From: Paenibacillus endophyticus
GTDB taxonomy: Bacteria > Bacillota > Bacilli > Paenibacillales > Paenibacillaceae
Assembly (NCBI RefSeq): GCF_014192395.1
Contig: NZ_JACHXW010000001.1
Coordinates: 248,001 to 312,000, forward strand
Length of the DNA: 64,000 nt
Reading direction: 5' to 3'
Under the pieces are notes generated by a model that did not search any database, had not been told where the DNA came from, and saw only the letters and a program-made list of their open reading frames with translations. The translations under genes were made by a program, and so were the position numbers. Positions 35,235 to 44,875 of this stretch are shown piece by piece; the first letter of the stretch is position 1, and each line of letters starts with the position of its first letter.

Positions 35235-37046
35235 ATGTTGTTAAAAACACATCATTGCGGCCGCTTAACGAAAGCGGACGTTGGACAAACGGTTATTCTA
35301 AACGGCTGGGTACAGCGTCGTCGCGACCTTGGCGGCGTACTCTTTATCGATTTGCGTGACCGTTCGGGTATCGTACAAACGGTATTTAACCCGGATTTCT
35401 CCGGCGATGCGCTAGCAATCGCTGACCGTGCGCGCAACGAGTTCGTGCTTGCGATTCAAGGCACGGTCGTTGAGCGTGATGCAGAAACGTATAACGCGAA
35501 CCTTGCTACAGGCGAAATTGAAGTGCGGGTTACAAATATTGAAGTCATGAACGCGGCTAAAACGCCTCCGTTTCCAATCGAGGACGGCGTTGAGGTGGAT
35601 GAATCGCTTCGCTTGAAATATCGCTACTTGGACCTTCGTCGTCCCGAAATGCAAAAAACGCTGTTCCTTCGCTCGAAAGCGGCTAAGATTTTCCGTGATT
35701 TCCTTGACGGCGAAGGCTTCATCGACGTCGAAACGCCAATCCTGACCAAAAGCACGCCGGAAGGCGCACGTGATTACTTGGTGCCGAGCCGCGTGCATGA
35801 GGGCGAGTTTTTCGCTCTGCCGCAATCGCCGCAAATTTTCAAACAGCTTCTCATGGTAGGTGGAATTGAGCGTTACTACCAAATTGCCCGCTGCTTCCGT
35901 GATGAGGATCTTCGTGCGGACCGTCAACCGGAATTCACGCAAGTCGACATCGAGACTTCCTTTCTCTCGCAAGATCAATTGCTTGCCATGATGGAAGAGC
36001 TGACAGCTAAGCTTCTTAAGGAAACCGTTGGCGTTGAGCTGGAGCTCCCGTTCCAACGCATTACGTATGCTGATGCGATGAACAAATACGGCTCGGATAA
36101 GCCAGATCTTCGATTTGGCCTTGAGATTGAAGATATTACGGATATCGTATCCGGCAGCGAAGTGAAAGTATTCGCAAGCGTTGCAGCTGGCGGAGGCGTT
36201 GTTAAAGCGCTCAACGCCAAAGGCTGTGCGAGCTGGAGCCGCAAGGAGCTAGATGACCTGCAGCCGTTCGCAGCACGCTACGGCGGTAAAGGGCTTGCCT
36301 GGATTACCGTGAAGGACGGCGAATGGCGTGGTCCAATCGTGAAATTCCTTAAGCCGGAAGAAATTGCTGCTCTAACCGAGCGTCTGCAAGTAGAAGACGG
36401 CGACTTGCTCACTTTCTCTGCTGATAAGAAAAAAGTGGTATCGGATGTGCTTGGCAACCTTCGTTCAAAACTGGGCAAAGATCTTGGCTTGATCGACGAA
36501 TCCAAATTCAAATTCGCTTGGGTTGTGGATTTCCCATTGCTTGGATGGGATGAGGATGCTAAACGTTACGTAGCTGAACATCACCCGTTCACTCGTCCGA
36601 ATGAAGAAGATCTTCATTTCTTCGATACGGACCCAGGCCAGATCCGGGCACAAGCTTATGATCTAGTCCTGAACGGCTATGAAGTCGGCGGCGGTTCGAT
36701 GCGTATTTACAAACGCGAAGTACAGGAGCAAATGTTCAAGGCGCTTGGCTTCAGCATGGACGAAGCGCAAGAGAAGTTCGGCTTCCTGCTCGATGCCTTT
36801 GAATATGGCACGCCTCCACACGGCGGTATTGCCTTCGGTTTCGACCGTCTGGTGATGCTTCTTACTGGCCGTACAAATCTGCGTGAAACGATTGCGTTCC
36901 CGAAAACGGCAAGCGCGACCGACTTGCTATGCGATGCGCCGTCCGAAGTAGAGCTTTCACAGCTTGAGCAGCTGCACATTCGCACAGTTTTAAAGCCAAA
37001 GCAGCCCGTAGCGGCAGTTGCAGCAGCGGAATCAACTGAAAAATAA
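35235..37046 (+). CDS. aspS: Aspartyl-tRNA synthetase
   Basis: Class IIb synthetase of bacterial type. It is 603 residues from ATG 35235 ([11 protein letters not shown]), chosen because GAGGAG lies 10 bases upstream; in-frame ATGs at 35217 and 35226 are too close to it. The N-terminal OB anticodon domain ([24 protein letters not shown]), catalytic motifs [20 protein letters not shown] and [13 protein letters not shown], and the bacterial GAD insertion (about 290-420) are visible. It is probably co-regulated with hisS by the T-box. Confidence 0.97.
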   Translation: MLLKTHHCGRLTKADVGQTVILNGWVQRRRDLGGVLFIDLRDRSGIVQTVFNPDFSGDALAIADRARNEFVLAIQGTVVERDAETYNANLATGEIEVRVTNIEVMNAAKTPPFPIEDGVEVDESLRLKYRYLDLRRPEMQKTLFLRSKAAKIFRDFLDGEGFIDVETPILTKSTPEGARDYLVPSRVHEGEFFALPQSPQIFKQLLMVGGIERYYQIARCFRDEDLRADRQPEFTQVDIETSFLSQDQLLAMMEELTAKLLKETVGVELELPFQRITYADAMNKYGSDKPDLRFGLEIEDITDIVSGSEVKVFASVAAGGGVVKALNAKGCASWSRKELDDLQPFAARYGGKGLAWITVKDGEWRGPIVKFLKPEEIAALTERLQVEDGDLLTFSADKKKVVSDVLGNLRSKLGKDLGLIDESKFKFAWVVDFPLLGWDEDAKRYVAEHHPFTRPNEEDLHFFDTDPGQIRAQAYDLVLNGYEVGGGSMRIYKREVQEQMFKALGFSMDEAQEKFGFLLDAFEYGTPPHGGIAFGFDRLVMLLTGRTNLRETIAFPKTASATDLLCDAPSEVELSQLEQLHIRTVLKPKQPVAAVAAAESTEK

Positions 37047-37075
37047 GCAATCCAAGCAAAGGAGGCGGCAGCCTG

Positions 37076-37831
37076 ATGCTTCATCAATTTTCACGTACGG
37101 AGCTGGCTATTGGGCCAGAAGGACTTGCGCTAATGAAGGGGAGCACGGTTGCCGTGCTCGGCATTGGCGGTGTAGGCGGCATTGCGGCTGAAGCGCTCGC
37201 GCGTACAGGCGTAGGACGGATTATTCTCGTCGATAAGGACGTCGTTGATATTACGAACGTGAACCGTCAGGTTCATGCGCTTATTACTACGGTTGGCCAA
37301 CCGAAAGCGGATCTTATGCGGGACCGGATAAAGCTGATCAACCCCGAGTGTGATGTCATAGCGCTGCGGATGTTTTATACGGAGGAAACGTTTGAACAGT
37401 TTTTCGAGTATCCGCTCGATTACGTCGTAGATGCTTCGGATACGATTTCGTATAAAATTCATCTGATCAAGCAATGCTTGGAACGGAAGATTCCTATTAT
37501 TTCGAGCATGGGCGCAGCTAATAAAATGGACCCGACGAAATTTCAGGTTGTTGATATTTCAAAGACCCATACGGACCCGCTTGCTCGGGTTATCCGGACG
37601 AAGCTTCGCAAGGATGGCATTAAACGCGGCGTAAAGGTTGTATTCTCTACAGAAACGCCGATTAAACCACGCGAGGATGTAACGAAACAAATCGTACCGG
37701 AGAATGCGCCGGAAATTCGCAAGGCGAAGCAGCCTCCCGCCAGCAATTCATTTGTTCCGCCTGTTGCGGGACTCATCATGGTCAGCGTGGTTGTCAAAGA
37801 CTTGCTTGACTCTGGCGGCATTGAGGCCTAA
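37076..37831 (+). CDS. tcdA: tRNA threonylcarbamoyladenosine dehydratase (TcdA/CsdL family)
   Basis: E1/ThiF-like enzyme that cyclises t6A37 to ct6A in tRNA. It is 251 residues long. The ATP-binding GIGGVGGIAAEALARTGVG and RIILVDKDVVDITNVNRQ are followed by YVVDASDTISYKIHLI and the SSMGAANKMDPT segment. A C-terminal hydrophobic helix (VAGLIMVSVVVKDLLD) is typical of the family. It starts 29 bases after aspS after AAAGGAGGCGG. A terminator follows. Confidence 0.93.
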   Translation: MLHQFSRTELAIGPEGLALMKGSTVAVLGIGGVGGIAAEALARTGVGRIILVDKDVVDITNVNRQVHALITTVGQPKADLMRDRIKLINPECDVIALRMFYTEETFEQFFEYPLDYVVDASDTISYKIHLIKQCLERKIPIISSMGAANKMDPTKFQVVDISKTHTDPLARVIRTKLRKDGIKRGVKVVFSTETPIKPREDVTKQIVPENAPEIRKAKQPPASNSFVPPVAGLIMVSVVVKDLLDSGGIEA

Positions 37832-37915
37832 TAGCGAACCGACAGCAAGATTTGCGCTTACGAGGATCGAAGCTTCTGCTTTTCAAACGATGAGATACTC
37901 AAAGTTTCTAATAAA

Positions 37916-37962
37916 AGCCATGCCAAAACAGCGGTAACGCTAGTTCTGGCATGGCTTTTTTG
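37916..37962 (+). terminator. Intrinsic terminator after tcdA
   Basis: The perfect 10-bp stem AGCCATGCCA/TGGCATGGCT is followed by TTTTTT. The next structured repeat begins immediately after the T run. Confidence 0.88.
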
Positions 37963-38162
37963 ATAGATAAGCACATCTATATGTTTTCACATCTAAATGT
38001 GCTTATCTATCTCCGCGAAACGACTGCTTTTGCCACAGAGGACGCTGGCAGCCGTTTACGCTTGAAAGATAGGAAAGGATATGAGTTTGCTCATCCTTTC
38101 TCTATATTTCTCGGAATGAAACGCGCCGCGCCGCGCCGCCAAAGGACGGCGACAGCCGTTTC
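37962..38162 (+). repeat. Modular hairpin-rich interspersed repeat, copy A
   Basis: Modules in order: a perfect 15-bp stem GATAGATAAGCACAT/ATGTGCTTATCTATC (37962-37976 with 37997-38011); a GAAACG...CCGTTTACGCTT segment (38017-38063); an A/T-rich hairpin (38064-38110) with AGGAAAGGATATGAG pairing CTCATCCTTTC; and a second GAAACG...CGTTTC hairpin (38118-38162) with a GC-rich interior. The sequence recurs at 54839-55030 (all modules) and 52436-52527 (the last two). It has no open frame of note. Confidence 0.9.
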
Positions 38163-38222
38163 ACCTTGCATAATCAAACCCTTGATCAATACCGGGAAAT
38201 GTAGCGAACAAATGTGCTTGTA

Positions 38223-38231
38223 TGCTATGAT
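38223..38231 (+). promoter_or_regulatory. Possible extended -10 element for rarA
   Basis: TGCTATGAT lies 35 bases before the rarA ATG; no good -35 is seen. Confidence 0.35.
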
Positions 38232-38265
38232 CGACGTAACAGAGGGCAGAAGGTTGGGAAGCTGA

Positions 38266-39567
38266 ATGGATTTATTCTCTTATCAGGAAACGGAAATGCC
38301 GCGTGCAAGGCTGTTAGCAGACCGTATGCGGCCGCAAACCTTAGATGAGTATATTGGGCAAGAACATATAGTTGGGACTGGTAAGCTGCTGCGTAGAGCC
38401 ATTGAAGGGGACCAGGTATCATCCATATTGCTATACGGACCTCCTGGCTGCGGCAAAACGACGCTAGCACACATTATTTCACTGCGAACAGCGGGTGAAT
38501 TCGTAAAGCTGAACGCAGTGGATGCTTCGGTAAAGGATGTACGGGAGGTTATCGATCAGGCTCGTACGAATAAAGCGATGTACGGAAAGAAGACGATACT
38601 TTTTCTGGATGAAGTGCACCGCTTCAATACGGCAAGGCAGGATGCGCTGCTGCCTGCGGTTGAGCAGGGAATCATTATATTTATTGGGGCAACGACGGAG
38701 AATCCATTTCATCATGTCAATGGAGCCTTATTGTCTCGTTCCACGCTGTTTCAGCTGGAGGCTCTTGGCGAGGAGCATGCCTATGAAGCGATGCGAAGGG
38801 CACTCAGTGATCGCGAACGGGGACTTGGCTTCATGGATCTGCAAGCAGATGAGGAGGCGCTTCGTCACATTGCGTCGATGGCAGGCGGCGATATTCGCAG
38901 AGCGCTGAACGCGCTTGAGCTTGCTGCGGTTACGACGCCTTCGGAGATGGACGGTTCCGTGCGATTAACGCTGGAGGTGGCGCAGGAATCCATACGCAAG
39001 CCCTCAATACGGGCAGACCTTTCCACGCAATACGATGTGTTGTCGGCATTCCACAAAAGCGTCAGAGGCTCTAGCGATGCGGCTCTCTTCTGGTTTTTGT
39101 ATGCGGTTGAGAAGCTGGGCATGGATCCCATGACCTTCCTTCGCAGGCTGATCGTAGCTTGCAGCGAGGATATTGGCTTAGCTAACCCCCAAGCGATGAT
39201 TCAGGCTGTTACGGCAATGGACGCTTACCATAAGATTGGCTGGCCGGAGTCGAAGTACAACATCTCGCAGGCTATTCTATTTGCTGTAGAGAGCCCGAAG
39301 TCGAACGCGACGGCCATTGCGATCGGCAATGCAGAGGCGGCGATGGAGAGGGCAGGCGGTGCGGAAGTGCCCTTGCATCTGCGCGACACGCACTACAAAG
39401 GCGCTCAGCAGCTTGGCCATGAAGGCTATCAATATCCGCATAATTTCCCAAACCATTACGTGAAGCAGCAATATTTGCCCAATACGCTTGGAAGCATGTC
39501 CTTCTACAAAGCGACGGAGCAGGGCATGGAGGACAAAATACGGCAAAATCAGCAAAAACGCAAATAA
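38266..39567 (+). CDS. rarA: Replication-associated recombination protein RarA/MgsA (AAA+ ATPase)
   Basis: Clamp-loader-like AAA+ ATPase acting at stalled replication forks. The 433-residue protein has [17 protein letters not shown], Walker [15 protein letters not shown] near residue 52, Walker [13 protein letters not shown] near 107, sensor [14 protein letters not shown], and the C-terminal tetramerisation region with [30 protein letters not shown] (in parts). ATG at 38266. It is a single-gene unit with a terminator downstream. Confidence 0.96.
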   Translation: MDLFSYQETEMPRARLLADRMRPQTLDEYIGQEHIVGTGKLLRRAIEGDQVSSILLYGPPGCGKTTLAHIISLRTAGEFVKLNAVDASVKDVREVIDQARTNKAMYGKKTILFLDEVHRFNTARQDALLPAVEQGIIIFIGATTENPFHHVNGALLSRSTLFQLEALGEEHAYEAMRRALSDRERGLGFMDLQADEEALRHIASMAGGDIRRALNALELAAVTTPSEMDGSVRLTLEVAQESIRKPSIRADLSTQYDVLSAFHKSVRGSSDAALFWFLYAVEKLGMDPMTFLRRLIVACSEDIGLANPQAMIQAVTAMDAYHKIGWPESKYNISQAILFAVESPKSNATAIAIGNAEAAMERAGGAEVPLHLRDTHYKGAQQLGHEGYQYPHNFPNHYVKQQYLPNTLGSMSFYKATEQGMEDKIRQNQQKRK

Positions 39568-39593
39568 AACAGTTTCTATCGTCTCATACAATA

Positions 39594-39632
39594 AAAGGCT
39601 GCCTGAGATATTAAACTCGGGCAGCCTTTCGT
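39594..39632. terminator. Bidirectional terminator between rarA and copD
   Basis: The 14-bp stem AAAGGCTGCCTGAG/CTCGGGCAGCCTTT (one G-U pair) lies between convergent genes and has short T or A runs on either side. Confidence 0.8.
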
Positions 39633-39652
39633 ATGTAGGCAGAACAAATGTT

Positions 39653-40738
39653 TTATGCAATAGCGAACATCAGTCCATAATAGCCAAAAACAGCGGTTAG
39701 AATGCCCATTAGAAAAGCAGGAATCAGCTTATTCGTACGGTACATCCATAGAAGCCCGCCTGCCATTAGCAGCGCAGCCGCAAACATAAGCAGGCTTTCC
39801 AGCTGAAGGTTGAAATGAAGCGCGATATCAGGGCTGAAGCTGCCTTTATAAATGGTCGTGAATAATGGCGATGGCGAGACGGTTTGCAGCGTCTCCTTCA
39901 CAATATGAGGGGGAGTTTGCTGACCGAGCACGCCTGTAGCGGCAAGCACGAGCAGGGCAATCAAGCTCTCCGCTCTCAACCAGCGCTTTGGATTGAAATC
40001 TGCATGGTTTTTAACAGCCTTCTTGTAGCCAAAGCCATTGGAGTACGCAAATAACAGCAGCGGCAGTATTAATAAATGTTTAATCAACAGCATTTGACCA
40101 TACGGCAGCATCCACGCGTTAACATATTCAGGTGTCGTGAAAGTCATGAGAATGATCCCGGCAAGCAGCGTCACGACAACGGCTGCTATAGCTACGGGAG
40201 AGAACCACCGTAGAAACGCAGGCCAATTGGCGTTATCCTTTGCAAACCAGCTGACAACGAATAAGATGCCGATCCACACGCTTACGGCTAGGAAATGGGA
40301 CGAGTGCGTAATCAAGCCTCTAAAGCCATATAACGACGAAGCATGTCCCGCATAGCCCAGCCATACGATCAGCAAAAAGGTCACAAACAAAGCAACCTTG
40401 GGCATATGCTTATCGTTGCGAAATGCTTTTAGCCCAAGAAGCAGAGCCAGCCCAGCCGAACCTATAGCCGTCCATAGCCAAGCTTTGCCTGTATTGATAT
40501 CCAGCAGGATGCTTTTGAGAATGGAGCCGTAGGACATGTCGAAATCTTTGCCGAAAACAAGGGCAAGGTTGTGAATAGGCACATACGAGAAAATCGGAAT
40601 CGCTATCGCGCATGCAAGCAGCAAGCCATTCGGCACTTGAATGGACGGCCTTCTATTCTCCGGTACAAGCTTAAGCAGCAATGATCCTGTTAGAATGGCG
40701 AAGCAAACATAAAGAAGGCCTTCGCTCACGTAAATCAT
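39653..40738 (-). CDS. copD: CopD-family copper resistance membrane protein
   Basis: Polytopic membrane protein (361 residues, about nine hydrophobic segments) of the CopD family, thought to move copper with CopC. It has the CopD pattern of histidines in membrane segments (LGYAGHASSLYGFRGLITHSSHFLAVSVWIG read in parts, AYSNGFGYKKAVKNH) and GVLGQQTPP. It begins on the last base of the copC stop codon, so it is translationally coupled. Direct evidence of copper transport is lacking for many family members. Confidence 0.85.
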   Translation of the reverse strand: MIYVSEGLLYVCFAILTGSLLLKLVPENRRPSIQVPNGLLLACAIAIPIFSYVPIHNLALVFGKDFDMSYGSILKSILLDINTGKAWLWTAIGSAGLALLLGLKAFRNDKHMPKVALFVTFLLIVWLGYAGHASSLYGFRGLITHSSHFLAVSVWIGILFVVSWFAKDNANWPAFLRWFSPVAIAAVVVTLLAGIILMTFTTPEYVNAWMLPYGQMLLIKHLLILPLLLFAYSNGFGYKKAVKNHADFNPKRWLRAESLIALLVLAATGVLGQQTPPHIVKETLQTVSPSPLFTTIYKGSFSPDIALHFNLQLESLLMFAAALLMAGGLLWMYRTNKLIPAFLMGILTAVFGYYGLMFAIA

Positions 40739-41307
40739 TATTTCCGCCTCCGCATCAACAAGACGAGCGCCGCAACAACTATAATCGCACCAATGATGAT
40801 GGCAGGCGTATAGTTCGTATCATCGCCAGCTGCTCCTGAGGGATTATCATCGCTGCCTGCGTTCGTGCTTGGGTCCGTTTCGCTAGACGGCGAAGGTGAC
40901 GGCGTGGCAGTCTCAGCAGTCGCCGTTGGCTCGGGAGAAGGAGCTTCTGTCACAACAGGAGCATCAAGCGTAAAGGCGTAGTCACCTTCGACCGAATGGC
41001 CGTCTGCGCCAATGATGACCCATTTCACCGTATAAATGCCATTGGGAAGCGTATCCGGCAAGCCTCCGCTCATCTTCATTCCGTCAACCTCAACCTTGTC
41101 CTTTTCTATTTCCTCGCCAGCAGCGTTTAACAGCTTGAAATTGCTAAGCTTCTCGATTTTTGTATTATAGGTCAGTTCTATGCGCTCCGGAAGGACGTCG
41201 ACTGTCGCATCCTGCGCAGGTACTGCCTCCTCAAGTTTTGAATGGGCCAAAGCAACGCTTGGGAGAAGCCATAACGCGGCTAAGCAAATCAGTAATATTC
41301 GTTTCAT
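40738..41307 (-). CDS. copC: CopC-domain copper-binding exported protein
   Basis: It is 189 residues from the ATG whose first base is 41307, preceded on the minus strand by AGGAGGTTTACAA. A signal peptide (KRILLICLAALWLLPSVALA) leads to a mature N-terminal His in AHSKLEEAVPAQDA, the usual first Cu(II) ligand. The CopC beta-barrel ends in WVIIGADGHSVEGDYAFTLD, containing the second conserved His. A Pro/Ser/Thr-rich linker and a C-terminal membrane anchor (AIIIGAIIVVAALVLLMRRRK in parts) follow. It forms a two-gene unit with copD. Confidence 0.9.
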   Translation of the reverse strand: MKRILLICLAALWLLPSVALAHSKLEEAVPAQDATVDVLPERIELTYNTKIEKLSNFKLLNAAGEEIEKDKVEVDGMKMSGGLPDTLPNGIYTVKWVIIGADGHSVEGDYAFTLDAPVVTEAPSPEPTATAETATPSPSPSSETDPSTNAGSDDNPSGAAGDDTNYTPAIIIGAIIVVAALVLLMRRRK

Positions 41308-41337
41308 TTGTAAACCTCCTACATAATTTAATGACGC

Positions 41338-41387
41338 GTCTGACTGGCAGACTGATTGCATTATAACAGATTTCACCAAGCGTCAGC
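41338..41387 (-). promoter_or_regulatory. Promoter and operator-like inverted repeat for copC-copD
   Basis: On the minus strand GCTGAC (41387-41382), a 16-base spacer and TATAAT (41365-41360) form a plausible promoter. Just downstream, at the expected start site, GTCTG-N5-CAGAC (41338-41352) is a short inverted repeat suited to a repressor. No regulator can be named. Confidence 0.45.
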
Positions 41388-41680
41388 CGGGCACTTCATG
41401 ATCAATTCGTAACGGCTTTATGAACATTTGTTGAAGGGCCATCCAAGCACCGCTTAAATATCCAAAGAATGGTTAGAAAACTGCGTATAATGGATAGCCT
41501 ATGCGGAATAGAAATAACTACGGTCTTGAAAATGGTTTATCCTCCGGTTATACCGCATGACACGGCGGCTCAGCAACAAGAGATGCTCTCACATTACACA
41601 AAGATCGCCGTATCTTTGTTCCCAAAGGAGGTGCACCTGCTTTCGCAACGGCATGATTGTTCGCGGAGGGCAGGAACTCG
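41353..41680. other. Divergent intergenic region between copC and the CNNM/CBS gene
   Basis: Apart from the minus-strand promoter at its left edge and GCGGAGGGCAGGAAC before the plus-strand start, I see only an isolated TATAAT (near 41485) with no matching -35. No hairpin terminator, repeat or convincing small gene was seen. Confidence 0.5.
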
Positions 41681-43027
41681 TTGAATGACCCGATGCCGAT
41701 TAGTTTGTCCCTGATTCTTATTTTTCTGTTGGTCTTTATGAACGGTTTTTTTGTCGCTGCTGAATTCGCAATGGTGAAAGCTAGGGGCAGTCGAATGGAT
41801 TTGCTTGCCTCGGAAGGCCATTCCCGCGCCAAGCTTGCTATGCGTATGACTGGAAATTTGGATGCTTATTTATCGGCTTGCAAGCTTGGCATTACGCTTG
41901 CTTCCCTTGGTCTCGGCTGGATTGGGGAGCCTGCGGTTGCAAGGGTTATCGAGCCTCTCCTAAACCAGCTCGGGATACGCAGCGAAGGGGTTCTTCATAG
42001 TTTCTCTTTCCTGCTCGCATTCACCTTTATTACGGTGCTTCATCTTGTGATTGGCCAGCTTGCACCAAAAACGATTGCTATCCGCAAAGCTGAATCAGTA
42101 ACGCTGCTAACCGCTACACCGCTCGTTTTTTTGTATAAAATCATGTGCCCGTTTATTTGGATATTGAATGAAATGGCCAACCAGCTCCTTCGCAAAATGG
42201 GAATCGAGCCAGCAAACGAGAAGGATTCAGCGCATACCGAGGATGAAATACGCATTCTGATGAAGGAAAGCCATAAAAATGGATTTATTGATAATACTGA
42301 GCTGACGCTCGTTGATAACATTTTTGATTTTACAGAAACCAATGCCAGGGAAATCATGATTCCTCGCACAGAGATGATTTGCTTGAATGCCAGCCATACG
42401 ATAACGGAGAACAAAAAGCATGCGCTTGAGCAAATGCTCACCCGTTATCCGGTATGCGAGAATGATAAGGATAATATTATCGGCTTTGTGCATATCAAGG
42501 ATTTATTAAAGGATACGCACCAAAGCCTAAGTGATATTAGACAGATTACGAGACCCATTACAACAGTACCCGAATCGATGCAAATTAGCACGCTGCTAAA
42601 ACTGATGCAGAAACGAAGATCGCAAATCGCAATTCTCATCGATGAGTATGGCGGAACGTCAGGCCTCGTGACGCTGGAGGATATTATGGAGGAAATCGTC
42701 GGCGAAATACAAGACGAGTTTGATGAAGAGCGTGAGCAGCTCGAGCGAATGGATGACGGTACGTATTCGGTCAGCGGGCTAATGCTGATCGAGGAGGTGA
42801 ACAGCTTCTTTGGGCTAGACATCGATACGGACGATTATGACACAATCGGCGGTTGGATGTATTCTAGAATTGAGCTTCCGCCAGCAAGCAATCAACACAT
42901 CCGATTCGGGGATGACGTTGAGTTTATTATCGAAGAGACTGATCATTTGCGCATTTCCCGTTTGCGTATTCGGGCAATCAACGACAACGAGTACAGGGGG
43001 AAGCAAGCAGGTCATCAACATGGATGA
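41681..43027 (+). CDS. CNNM/CorC-type transporter with CBS domains (hemolysin C family)
   Basis: Membrane protein of the CNNM/DUF21 group, members of which handle Mg2+ or other divalent cations. It is 448 residues from TTG 41681, 5-10 bases after GGAGGGCAGGAAC; the ATG at 41693 is too far from that site. The DUF21 domain has MNGFFVAAEFAMVKARGSR near residue 20 and four hydrophobic segments to about 180. A CBS pair (IMIPRTEMICLNAS, IAILIDEYGGTSGLVTLEDIMEEIVGEI in parts) and a CorC/HlyC C-terminal domain follow. The old name hemolysin is misleading. Confidence 0.9.
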   Translation: MNDPMPISLSLILIFLLVFMNGFFVAAEFAMVKARGSRMDLLASEGHSRAKLAMRMTGNLDAYLSACKLGITLASLGLGWIGEPAVARVIEPLLNQLGIRSEGVLHSFSFLLAFTFITVLHLVIGQLAPKTIAIRKAESVTLLTATPLVFLYKIMCPFIWILNEMANQLLRKMGIEPANEKDSAHTEDEIRILMKESHKNGFIDNTELTLVDNIFDFTETNAREIMIPRTEMICLNASHTITENKKHALEQMLTRYPVCENDKDNIIGFVHIKDLLKDTHQSLSDIRQITRPITTVPESMQISTLLKLMQKRRSQIAILIDEYGGTSGLVTLEDIMEEIVGEIQDEFDEEREQLERMDDGTYSVSGLMLIEEVNSFFGLDIDTDDYDTIGGWMYSRIELPPASNQHIRFGDDVEFIIEETDHLRISRLRIRAINDNEYRGKQAGHQHG

Positions 43028-43049
43028 AGTACATCGTGTGAATAAAAAG

Positions 43050-43096
43050 AAAAAAGGCTGCTTCACATCTGAAGATGTATGAAGCAGCCTTCTTTA
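43050..43096. terminator. Bidirectional terminator between the CBS gene and mnmA
   Basis: The 11-bp stem AAGGCTGCTTC/GAAGCAGCCTT (43054-43064 with 43081-43091) contains an inner ACATC/GATGT hairpin. It sits between convergent genes, A-rich on the left and TCTTTATT on the right. Confidence 0.9.
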
Positions 43097-43105
43097 TTGA
43101 TTCGA

Positions 43106-44272
<1,167 letters not shown>

Positions 44273-44342
44273 TTATTATTGTAACATAGGAAGCAAACTT
44301 TTTCATGAAGTAGTCAAGCTTTTTGCACACGGCGCGTGCGTG

Positions 44343-44356
44343 ATATGTTAACATAT
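44343..44356. promoter_or_regulatory. 14-bp perfect palindrome upstream of cymR
   Basis: ATATGTTAACATAT lies 86 bases before the cymR start and in the mnmA-cymR divergent region. It is a good candidate for a dimeric repressor site, but it does not resemble the CymR box known from B. subtilis. Confidence 0.4.
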
Positions 44357-44442
44357 AAGTGAAATGGGAATACAGAGAATTAATAGCTTCGCATGCAGAC
44401 ACATGGATGAACCACTATAAAACCAACTAAAGAGGTGCCACT

Positions 44443-44862
44443 TTGAAAATATCGACAAAGGGCCGTTACGGCTTAACGATTATGATGGAGCTTGCAGTTA
44501 AATTTGGGGAAGGCCCAACGTCGCTCAAGAGCATAGCGGAGCGCAATCAGCTTTCCGAACACTATTTGGAGCAATTAGTAGCACCGCTTCGCAATGCAGG
44601 ACTTGTGAAAAGTATTCGCGGCGCATACGGCGGCTATATCCTCTCGAAGGATCCGGAAACCATTACTTCCGGCGATATCATTCGCATACTTGAGGGCCCT
44701 ATTTCACCGGTAGACTTTACGGAAGAGGATGACCCTGCGAAACGCCAGCTTTGGCTCAGAATACGGGACAGCATCGCTGATGTGCTTGACTCGACGACGC
44801 TCGCGGATCTCATCAATTTCGAAGACGCGGGCAAACCTGACAGCTACATGTTCTACATCTAA
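44443..44862 (+). CDS. cymR: Rrf2-family regulator CymR
   Basis: CymR is the master repressor of cysteine metabolism and works in complex with cysteine synthase CysK. The 139-residue protein is very close to B. subtilis CymR over its whole length: MKISTKGRYGLTIMMELA, EGPTSLKSIAERNQLSEHYLEQL (in parts), VKSIRGAYGGYILS, GDIIRILEGPISPV and the C-terminal YMFYI. The three Cys that bind an Fe-S cluster in IscR are absent. TTG start at 44443 after AGAGGTGCCAC. It is followed 13 bases later by the cysteine desulfurase. Confidence 0.95.
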   Translation: MKISTKGRYGLTIMMELAVKFGEGPTSLKSIAERNQLSEHYLEQLVAPLRNAGLVKSIRGAYGGYILSKDPETITSGDIIRILEGPISPVDFTEEDDPAKRQLWLRIRDSIADVLDSTTLADLINFEDAGKPDSYMFYI

Positions 44863-44875
44863 AGGAAGCGAACCT

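Noticed and set aside
37962-38162. Structured repeat as a tRNA or known riboswitch
   Set aside because: No cloverleaf, CCA end or T-box/known aptamer motif; its recurrence at three unrelated loci fits a dispersed repeat better.
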